From positions 1 through 64,000 of the forward strand of contig NZ_JAOTBD010000019.1 of NCBI RefSeq assembly GCF_026162625.1: 64,000 nucleotides of DNA. The letters run 5' to 3'. This document shows positions 57,788-64,000 of this stretch, in pieces. Position numbers and translations under genes: made by a program. The stretch's first letter is position 1, and every line of letters starts with the position of its first letter. The notes under the pieces were generated by a model. It ran no database searches. It had not been told where the DNA came from and worked only from the letters and a program-made list of their open reading frames with translations. This DNA is from Paracoccus beibuensis. Lineage in GTDB: Bacteria > Pseudomonadota > Alphaproteobacteria > Rhodobacterales > Rhodobacteraceae.

Positions 57788-59011
57788 ATGAAACACGATT
57801 ACGACGTCCTGATCGCGGGGGGCGGGCTGAACGGCCCGGCATTGGCACTGGCGTTGGCCGGGGCGGGGCTGTCGGTGGCGGTCGTCGATCCGCGCCCGCT
57901 GGCCGCCCGGTCGGGCGATGCTTTCGACGGGCGCGCCTATGCGCTGGCCGTGGCCTCGGTGCGGCTTCTGGGGGCGCTTGGGCTGTGGACGGACCTGGCC
58001 GGGCAAAGCCAGCCGATCCACCAGGTCAAGGCGTCGCAAGGGCAGCCCGGCGACGGCGCGGCGCCGTTCTTCCTGCATTTCGACAGCGCCGAGACCGAGG
58101 ACGGCCCGGTCGGCCACATGCTGGAAGACCGGTTCCTCTATCGCGCTCTGCTGGCTGCGATGGAGGGGATGGTCACTCATCTTCCTGGCGTCGCCGTGAC
58201 GGATCAGCAGGTCGGACCGGCCGGCGTGACCGTGACTCTGTCTGACGGCCGCATCGTCGCGGCGCGCCTTCTGGTCGGGGCCGACGGACGCGGGTCCGGC
58301 GTGGCGACGCGGGCCGCGATCCGGCGTCAGGGCTGGGACTATGGACAGACGGCTCTGGTTGCCGCCATCGATCACGATCTTCCCCATCACGGTATTGCGC
58401 ATCAACATTTCATGTCGACCGGACCGCTTGCGATCCTGCCCTTGCCCGGCAACCGCAGCAGCGTCGTCTGGTCCGAGACCCACGCCAACGCGGCCGCCAT
58501 CAAGGCGCTGGACGATGCAGACTTCCTGTCGGTCCTCCGGCCGCGTTTCGGCGATTTCCTGGGCGACATCTCACTGGCCGGGCCGCGCTTCAGCTATCCA
58601 CTGAGCCTGTCGCTGGCCGAACGATACGCCGCGCCGCGGGTGGCGCTGGTGGGCGACGCCGCGCATGGCGTTCATCCGATCGCGGGCCAGGGCCTGAACC
58701 TGGGCCTGCGCGACGTGGCGGCGCTGGCCGAGACCTTGGTCGACGCCGCACGGCGGGGCGAGGATGTTGGCAGCGATCTGGTGCTGGAACGTTATCAAGG
58801 CTGGCGGCGCTTCGACGCCACCTCGCTTGCGCTGGGAATGGACGGCGTCAATTGGGTGTTTGGGACCAGCAACGGCCTTGTCTCTGCGGTGCGGGGTCTG
58901 GGCATGGGCCTGGTCAGCAGTATCCCTGGCCTGCGCCGGGGTTTCATGCGTCAAGCAGCGGGGCTGTCGGTCGAGCCTATGCCGCGACTGCTGAGGGGTC
59001 GGCCGCTCTGA
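57788..59011 (+). CDS. UbiH/UbiF-family FAD monooxygenase
   Basis: This 407-residue flavin hydroxylase is probably one of the ring hydroxylases of ubiquinone synthesis. It has the dinucleotide fold DVLIAGGGLNGPALALALAGAG, the ARLLVGADGRGSGV (DG) motif, and the family signature VALVGDAAHGVHPIAGQGLNLGLRD. Which ring position it modifies cannot be read from the sequence. A hairpin follows its stop. Confidence 0.92.
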   Translation: MKHDYDVLIAGGGLNGPALALALAGAGLSVAVVDPRPLAARSGDAFDGRAYALAVASVRLLGALGLWTDLAGQSQPIHQVKASQGQPGDGAAPFFLHFDSAETEDGPVGHMLEDRFLYRALLAAMEGMVTHLPGVAVTDQQVGPAGVTVTLSDGRIVAARLLVGADGRGSGVATRAAIRRQGWDYGQTALVAAIDHDLPHHGIAHQHFMSTGPLAILPLPGNRSSVVWSETHANAAAIKALDDADFLSVLRPRFGDFLGDISLAGPRFSYPLSLSLAERYAAPRVALVGDAAHGVHPIAGQGLNLGLRDVAALAETLVDAARRGEDVGSDLVLERYQGWRRFDATSLALGMDGVNWVFGTSNGLVSAVRGLGMGLVSSIPGLRRGFMRQAAGLSVEPMPRLLRGRPL

Positions 59012-59015
59012 AACA

Positions 59016-59043
59016 GTCGGCCTTGGCCTCCGGCCAAGCCGAC
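59016..59043 (+). terminator. Hairpin after the UbiH-family gene
   Basis: GTCGGCCTTGGCC and GGCCAAGCCGAC pair with one unpaired base around a 3-base loop, five bases after the stop codon. No T-run follows. Confidence 0.6.
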
Positions 59044-59317
59044 GGTTGAAACGGCTGCCAGTGGATCGGCCCGTGGAAATCCATCGGAGATTTGCACGCT
59101 TCATCTTTAGACAGAATAGGGGCTCGACGGGCTGCCAGGACGGGCGCCGGGCCTTCGGCAGGCCGGTCACCGCTTTAGCTGTTGGCTGTCCCTGCGCATG
59201 TCAACTGCCATGCAATGGCATCCATTTAACCTAGAAGAGCATCGAGGGCCACAAGACCCGGGGTCTCGGTTCCCTGACGGCCTGCCAGTGAGGTTTCTGC
59301 CGTTCAACTGCTGCCGG
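59044..59317. other. Intergenic stretch without a recognised gene
   Basis: These 274 bases separate the converging UbiH-family and UdgX genes. No protein with family features, RNA gene or repeat was recognised. A short open frame on the plus strand here has no ribosome binding site or familiar sequence. Confidence 0.5.
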
Positions 59318-60739
59318 TCACGCGACCATGTCCGCCGCCCGTGCCAGATCGCCGCGAAGTTCGGCGAGCGCCGCCGGGGCGCGATCGTCCGGCAGGCGCA
59401 GGATCAGGCTGGGGTGCCAAGTGATCAGCACCGGGGCGCCATCACGGGCAGGCTCGATCCCGCCGCGTCGGGGCGTCAGGGTGGCACGGTTACCCGTCAG
59501 GGCATAGGCAGCCGTGGCGCCCATGGCGACCGTCAAGCGGGGCGCCACGAACTTGCGTTCCAGGTCCAGCCACCAACGGCACCGGTCGACATGCGATCGG
59601 TCCGGCGTCTGGTGGATGCGCCGCTTGCCGCGCGGCGTGAAGCGGAAGTGCTTCACTGCGTTCGTCAGCCAGGCGCGGCCGGGGTCAAGCCCCACCTCGG
59701 CCATCGTCTGGCGCAGAAGCTGGCCTGCGGAACCGACAAAGGGCTTGCCGGCCAGGTCCTCCTGGTCGCCGGGAACCTCTCCCACGATCATCAGGCCGGA
59801 GCCGGGATCACCCTGGCCGAAGACGGTCTGTGTCGCCGCGTGGCACAGTTCGCACCGGGTGCAGCGCGCGGCTTGGGCTGCCGCCTGCTCCAAGCTGTCC
59901 GGCACCGCATCATCGGGCTGCAGACGTACGCGGGCGGTGACGCGGGGGGCGAAAGCCGGGGCCTCGGTCGCGCCGGCGTCGCGCATCGCCTGGACCCGGC
60001 GGGGGGCATCGGCCAGCATCTCGGGGATCAGGCGCGTTTCCGGCAGGTTCTTCCAGTACTTCACCGGCATCTCGGACCGCATGGCGTCGGTCTTGATGCG
60101 GGCGGGGTTAAAGATATTGGCGAAATAGGTCTGCCACAGGTCGTGACTGGCATCGTCGGGCAGGTCAGGGCGGACCCCCGGCGGATCATAGGCGATGTCG
60201 CCGCCGGTGAAGGTCGCGACTCCTTCCGGCGTGGCGATGGCCCAGTCCATATCGGCGAAGCGCTTGGCGAAAAAGGGCGCGGCGGCCTCAAGGACGGGAT
60301 GTTCGGGTTCGAACCAGGCGCCGAAGCGACGGCGAGGACCTTCGGAGGGCAGTTCGTGGAATCGCACAAAGGCGTGCATCTTGTGGATGTCGCGGCGCAC
60401 CGACTTGGCCATGCGGGTCAGTCGGTCCAGCATCGGGTCGGCGGGGTTCGCCAGGAACGTCCGATCCACCTGCGCCCGCATCAGCGCCCCGTAAAGCAGC
60501 GACCAACGTTCCGGGTCGGAATGGCTGGCGACCTGCCGCGCCAGTTGCAGGAAGTCCTTGGTGGCGGTCACCGGGTGATCGCCGGGCGGCGGCGCAGCCT
60601 CGGACCCAAACAGATCGGCGGGGGTGTCGGGATCGGCCCAGGCCACCCGTTCCGGTGGCATCCGGCTGCGCGCCAGGTCGCGGGCCGCATCGCGCCAGGC
60701 ATCGAAACGGCCAAAGCGCGGCAGCGTGACGCGGATCAT
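59318..60739 (-). CDS. udgX: UdgX-type uracil-DNA glycosylase with N-terminal rSAM-linked domain
   Basis: This 473-residue two-domain protein has a C-terminal glycosylase from about 260: CTRCELCHAATQTVFGQG (four-Cys iron-sulfur region), VGEVPGDQEDLAGKPFVG (motif A) and TWHPSLILRLP (motif B). KRRIHQTP is the UdgX-specific loop, whose His forms a covalent bond with uracil-containing DNA. The N-terminal half (TLPRFGRFDAWRDAARDLA, KMHAFVRFHE, FEPEHPVLEAAAPFF) is the domain that accompanies this glycosylase when it is linked to a radical SAM protein. It overlaps that upstream gene by one base (TGATG). Confidence 0.92.
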   Translation of the reverse strand: MIRVTLPRFGRFDAWRDAARDLARSRMPPERVAWADPDTPADLFGSEAAPPPGDHPVTATKDFLQLARQVASHSDPERWSLLYGALMRAQVDRTFLANPADPMLDRLTRMAKSVRRDIHKMHAFVRFHELPSEGPRRRFGAWFEPEHPVLEAAAPFFAKRFADMDWAIATPEGVATFTGGDIAYDPPGVRPDLPDDASHDLWQTYFANIFNPARIKTDAMRSEMPVKYWKNLPETRLIPEMLADAPRRVQAMRDAGATEAPAFAPRVTARVRLQPDDAVPDSLEQAAAQAARCTRCELCHAATQTVFGQGDPGSGLMIVGEVPGDQEDLAGKPFVGSAGQLLRQTMAEVGLDPGRAWLTNAVKHFRFTPRGKRRIHQTPDRSHVDRCRWWLDLERKFVAPRLTVAMGATAAYALTGNRATLTPRRGGIEPARDGAPVLITWHPSLILRLPDDRAPAALAELRGDLARAADMVA

Positions 60740-61971
60740 CAGAACAGGCTCAGCTGTTCGGGCGGCGGAGCAAAGCGCGCGCGCAGGCCGTCGCTGTCGG
60801 TCAAGCCGCCCGGCCGCCAGTCCGAGAGGGTCACGAAAGGCTGCGCCTTGGACATGATCGCCCCCATGCGCAGCAGGTCGGCATAGCGGACCGCGCCGCT
60901 GCGCCGCGCAGCCAGGATGCGGTCGACGGTCTTGGTTCCGAAGCCCGGAACGCGCAGCAGCATCTCCTTGGGCGCGCGGACCACATCCACGGGAAACTGC
61001 GCCCGGTTCGCCAGCGCCCAGGCCAGCTTGGGGTCGATCGCCAGGTCCAGATTGCCCGACGGATGCGCCGCACCGATCTCGTCCGCCTCGAAGCCATAGA
61101 AGCGCATCAGCCAGTCAGCCTGATAGAGCCGGTGTTCCCGCATCAGCGGCGGCTTGATCAGCGGCAGCGCGGCCGAACTGTCCGGGATGGGGCTGAAGGC
61201 CGAATAATACACCCGCTTCAGCCGGTACCCGGAATAAAGATTCGCCGAGGTCCGCAGGATGTCGCGATCAGTTGCCGCGTCGGCCCCCACGATCATCTGC
61301 GTGGATTGCCCGGCAGGGGCAAATCGCAAAGGGCGCTTGCCGGTATGGCTGCGCTCCTTCGCGGCTTCTCGGTTCAGGCGCACGTCGGCCATGGCGGCAC
61401 GTATCGTTTCGGGGCGCTTTTCGGGGGCCAGGTGGCGCAGGCTGGCGTCCTGCGGCAGTTCGATGTTCACCGACAGGCGGTCGGCGTACAGGCCGGCCTC
61501 GGCCACCAGATCGGGGGCGGCGTCGGGGATCGTCTTCAGGTGAACATAGCCCTTGAAGCCGTGATCCACCCGCAGCATCCGCGCAATGCGGACCATGTCG
61601 CCCATCGTCTGGTCCGGGCTGCGGATGATGCCCGACGATAGAAACAGCCCCTCGATCATGTTGCGGCGATAGAATTCCAGCGTCAGCTTGACGACTTCTT
61701 CGGGCGAGAAGCGCGCGCGTTCGACGTTGCTGCTGACCCGGTTGATGCAGTAGGCGCAGTCATAGATGCAGAAGTTCGTCATCAAGATCTTCAGCAGGCT
61801 GATGCAACGCCCGTCGGGTGTATAGGCGTGGCAGATGCCGCTGCCGCCCGCCGACCCGATCCCGCCGCTGCGCGAATCGCGCCGGTCGGTCCCGCTGGAG
61901 GCGCAGGAAGCGTCGTATTTCGCCGCGTCCGACAGGATCGCCAGCTTCTGCTGAAGGGTGCGCTGTGCCAT
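60739..61971 (-). CDS. UDG-linked DNA repair radical SAM protein
   Basis: This 410-residue radical SAM protein belongs to the family consistently linked to UdgX glycosylases. It begins AQRTLQQKLAILSDAAKYD, then SGICHAYTPDGRCISLLKILMTNFC, the cluster motif CIYDCAYC, FLSSGIIRSPDQTMG and a C-terminal helix-hairpin-helix-like LRVPGFGTKTVDRILAARR suited to DNA binding. The reaction is unknown; repair or modification of damaged bases is likely. The ATG at 61971 gives the normal start. A LexA-type box lies 14 bases upstream. Confidence 0.92.
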   Translation of the reverse strand: MAQRTLQQKLAILSDAAKYDASCASSGTDRRDSRSGGIGSAGGSGICHAYTPDGRCISLLKILMTNFCIYDCAYCINRVSSNVERARFSPEEVVKLTLEFYRRNMIEGLFLSSGIIRSPDQTMGDMVRIARMLRVDHGFKGYVHLKTIPDAAPDLVAEAGLYADRLSVNIELPQDASLRHLAPEKRPETIRAAMADVRLNREAAKERSHTGKRPLRFAPAGQSTQMIVGADAATDRDILRTSANLYSGYRLKRVYYSAFSPIPDSSAALPLIKPPLMREHRLYQADWLMRFYGFEADEIGAAHPSGNLDLAIDPKLAWALANRAQFPVDVVRAPKEMLLRVPGFGTKTVDRILAARRSGAVRYADLLRMGAIMSKAQPFVTLSDWRPGGLTDSDGLRARFAPPPEQLSLF

Positions 61972-61984
61972 GGATGAAAGATAT

Positions 61985-61999
61985 GTTCCTGCTGTGTTC
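61985..61999 (-). promoter_or_regulatory. LexA-type SOS box (GTTC-N7-GTTC)
   Basis: GTTC at 61985-61988 and GTTC at 61996-61999 are separated by exactly seven bases, the alphaproteobacterial LexA direct repeat (read as GAAC-N7-GAAC toward the radical SAM gene). The motif occurs by chance about once per strand in a window of this size, so its place just before a repair operon is what gives it weight. Confidence 0.6.
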
Positions 62000-62122
62000 C
62001 GAACAAGTGCGACATTCTGAAACAAACGGACCGGAACCGTCACGGGCGCGCGATCGTTCCCCGCCGCATCCATCCGGCAGACGTGATGTGCAAGTTGACG
62101 GCCAAAGGATAAGATCGATCCC

Positions 62123-62713
62123 ATGAACATACGCTCACTCGCCCTTGCGCCCGCCCTGGTCCTTGCCCTCGCCTTTCCGGCGCTGGCAGAGCGGATCTCG
62201 CTCAACGAGATCTCGCGCTATATCAACAGCCTGACGACCGTCACGTCGGAATTCACGCAAGTGAACCCCGATGGCACCGTGTCCACCGGCACCGTCTATA
62301 TCCAGCGCCCCGGACGGGTGCGCTTCGAATACAACAACGACCCGACGCTGGTGCTGGCTTCGGGCGGCAACGTGGCGATCTTCGATGCCAAGTCGAACGG
62401 CGGCCCGCAGCAGTACCCGCTGTCGGAAACGCCGCTGTCGATCATCCTGGACGCGAACGTGAACCTGGGCCGCCAAGGCATGGTGGTCGGCCATACCGAG
62501 CAGGACAATGCAACGGTTGTCACCGCCCAGGACCCGCAGCGGCCCCAGAACGGCAACATCCAGATGGTCTTCACCAGCCCGACCGAGCTGCGCCAGTGGG
62601 TCGTCACCGACGACAGCGGCCAGAAGACCACGGTGATCCTGGGCGAGATGCGCAAGGGCGGCTCGATCCCCGCCTCTCGCTTCTCGATCCAGAACGAGCT
62701 GAACCGCCGCTGA
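62123..62713 (+). CDS. lolA: Outer-membrane lipoprotein carrier protein LolA
   Basis: This periplasmic chaperone moves lipoproteins from LolCDE to the outer membrane. The 196-residue protein has a signal peptide (LALAPALVLALAFPALA), then ISRYINSLTTVTSEFTQVNPDG, GTVYIQRPGRVRFEY and a C-terminal RFSIQNELNRR. The length is normal. It is divergent from the radical SAM gene with 151 bases between the starts. Confidence 0.92.
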   Translation: MNIRSLALAPALVLALAFPALAERISLNEISRYINSLTTVTSEFTQVNPDGTVSTGTVYIQRPGRVRFEYNNDPTLVLASGGNVAIFDAKSNGGPQQYPLSETPLSIILDANVNLGRQGMVVGHTEQDNATVVTAQDPQRPQNGNIQMVFTSPTELRQWVVTDDSGQKTTVILGEMRKGGSIPASRFSIQNELNRR

Positions 62714-62747
62714 GGCGCGATTGCGTCCATACAATTGCGTGATTGAC

Positions 62748-62769
62748 GTTGTCCCCTGCCGGGGGCAAC
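62748..62769 (+). terminator. lolA terminator-like hairpin
   Basis: GTTGTCCCC and GGGGGCAAC pair with one mismatch around loop TGCC, 34 bases after the lolA stop. Confidence 0.45.
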
Positions 62770-62800
62770 GCTGAGGGCCTGATCTTCCCAAGGCCCTGAC

Positions 62801-64000
62801 ATGACCCAAGCCCGCATCTTCACGCCGGTCCTGATCGGCGGTTCGCTGATCCTGCTGATCAACTTCGCGCTGCGCGCCAGCTTCGGCGTGTTCCAGATTC
62901 CCGTGGCCGCCGATTTCGGCTGGCCGCGTGCCGAGTTCAGCCTGGCCATCGCCATCCAGAACCTGGCCTGGGGCATCGGGCAGCCCATCTTCGGCGCACT
63001 GGCGGAACGCTGGGGCGACCGGTGGGCGATCATCCTGGGCGCGATCCTCTACAGCCTCGGGCTGATCCTTACGGCCTTCGCGACCACGCCGGCCGGGGTG
63101 CAACTGCTGGAGATCATCGTCGGCTTCGGTATCGCGGGGACCGGGTTCGGCGTCATCCTGGCGGTCGTCGGCCGCGCCGCCAGCGACGAGAATCGCAGCC
63201 TGGCTCTTGGCATCGCGACCGCCGCCGGATCGGCGGGGCAGGTCTTCGGCGCGCCCTTGGCCGAGATCCTGCTGGGCTTCTACCACTGGCAGTCGGTCTT
63301 CGTGATCTTCAGCGTGATCGTCCTGGCCACGCTGCTGTTCCTGCCGATGCTGGGAGACGGCAAGCCCGCCACCCGGTCCGAGCTGGAGGACAGCATGGGC
63401 ACGGTCCTGAAGCGCGCCTTCCGCGACCCGTCCTACCTGATGATCTTCGCAGGCTTCTTTTCCTGCGGCTATCAGCTTGGCTTCATCACCGCCCATTTCC
63501 CGGCCATGATCACCGAGATGTGCGGCCCCATCGATCCCGCCGGCATGCTGGCCGGACTGGGCATCACCACGACCTCGGCCCTTGGGGCAATCGCAATTTC
63601 GCTGATCGGGCTGGCCAATATCGGCGGCGCCATTCTGGCCGGATACCTGGGCAAGCGGTACACCAAGAAATACCTTCTGGCGGGCATCTACACGCTGCGC
63701 ACGATCGCTGCGGCCGCCTTCATCCTGACGCCGATGACACCGGGGACGGTCATCGTCTTCTCGCTGGTCATGGGCGGGCTGTGGCTGGCGACGGTGCCGC
63801 TGACCTCGGGGCTGGTCGCCTATATCTATGGCTTGCGCTACATGGCGACGCTTTACGGTTTCGTCTTCCTGTCGCACCAGATCGGGTCCTTCATGGGCGT
63901 CTGGCTGGGCGGCTGGCTCTATGACATCTCGGGCGATTACCTGCTGGTCTGGTGGATCGGCGTGGGTGTCGGCGCCTTCAGCGCGCTGATCCACCTGCCC
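62801..64000 (+). CDS. MFS transporter (3' end outside the window)
   Basis: This major facilitator superfamily protein is cut by the window end after 400 codons. It has multiple membrane helices, ALAERWGDRWAIILGA in the loop 2-3 region and FFSCGYQLGFITAHFPAMI in the second half. The pattern resembles oxalate/formate or monocarboxylate-type MFS proteins, but no substrate is claimed. The visible part already covers most of the twelve helices. Confidence 0.88.
   Translation, partial: MTQARIFTPVLIGGSLILLINFALRASFGVFQIPVAADFGWPRAEFSLAIAIQNLAWGIGQPIFGALAERWGDRWAIILGAILYSLGLILTAFATTPAGVQLLEIIVGFGIAGTGFGVILAVVGRAASDENRSLALGIATAAGSAGQVFGAPLAEILLGFYHWQSVFVIFSVIVLATLLFLPMLGDGKPATRSELEDSMGTVLKRAFRDPSYLMIFAGFFSCGYQLGFITAHFPAMITEMCGPIDPAGMLAGLGITTTSALGAIAISLIGLANIGGAILAGYLGKRYTKKYLLAGIYTLRTIAAAAFILTPMTPGTVIVFSLVMGGLWLATVPLTSGLVAYIYGLRYMATLYGFVFLSHQIGSFMGVWLGGWLYDISGDYLLVWWIGVGVGAFSALIHLP

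Overview
The window is GC-rich, gene-dense bacterial chromosome, most consistent with an alphaproteobacterium of the order Rhodobacterales, close to Paracoccus. The pointers are an aglEFGAK alpha-glucoside operon, a Rhodobacter-type cbbR/cbbFP arrangement, the short type of ArgC, a dnaA-dnaN-recF-gyrB block, a GTTC-N7-GTTC LexA-type box, and the PQQ quinoprotein accessory genes typical of alphaproteobacterial methylotrophs. Assignment rests on gene content and protein motifs only; no database search was run.

Layout. (1) 1-3.5 kb: remains of a Calvin-cycle operon. cbbR is broken, the cbbF-like gene has lost key active-site residues, and phosphoribulokinase and ribulose-phosphate epimerase look intact; the usual cbbT/G/A and RuBisCO genes do not follow. 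(2) 3.6-6.8 kb: an envelope hydrolase, an atypical SDR and an orphan Fe3+-type ABC ATPase. (3) 6.9-11.7 kb: a tandem glycine riboswitch followed by gcvT-gcvH-gcvP. (4) 11.7-14.2 kb: a two-gene membrane PQQ dehydrogenase (small membrane anchor plus periplasmic beta-propeller) and tRNA-Ala(CGC). (5) 14.2-19.3 kb, minus strand: a GAF-Fis regulator without an AAA+ domain, an acetaldehyde-type aldehyde dehydrogenase, DNA topoisomerase IB, DUF779 and argC. (6) 19.3-25.7 kb, minus strand: aglE-F-G-A-K. (7) 25.7-35.3 kb: a quinoprotein hub with a SoxH-like metallohydrolase, pqqABCDE, a SoxYZ-like carrier, a response regulator/FIST protein/hybrid kinase trio and two small exported proteins. (8) 35.3-39.9 kb: ubiE-ubiB, mutM, an enoyl-CoA hydratase and rpsT. 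(9) 40-48 kb: dnaA, dnaN, recF, a LysE-family exporter, gyrB and an outer-membrane barrel. (10) 48-54 kb, minus strand: a four-gene DNA repair operon of metallo-beta-lactamase exonuclease, ATP-dependent ligase, Lhr-type helicase and metallophosphoesterase. (11) 54-59 kb: DMT exporter, HU, AMP nucleosidase, a YeeZ-like SDR and a UbiH-family hydroxylase. (12) 59-64 kb: a radical-SAM/UdgX repair operon behind a LexA-type box, lolA, and an MFS transporter cut by the window end.

How it fits together. PQQ made by pqqABCDE would serve the periplasmic dehydrogenase at 12.1 kb and others outside the window. The aldehyde dehydrogenase could take aldehydes produced by such quinoproteins. The SoxH-like and SoxYZ-like genes flanking pqq form an incompletely understood quinoprotein relay, and the RR/FIST/kinase trio is the likely regulator. 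DNA maintenance is strongly represented, with two separate repair operons. No insertion sequence, prophage or CRISPR array was seen.

The best candidates for under-described biology are the quinoprotein relay with its FIST-kinase control, the radical-SAM/UdgX operon with its LexA-type box, the AAA-less GAF-Fis regulator beside a sigma-54-like promoter, and the eroded cbb cluster that retains an intact phosphoribulokinase.
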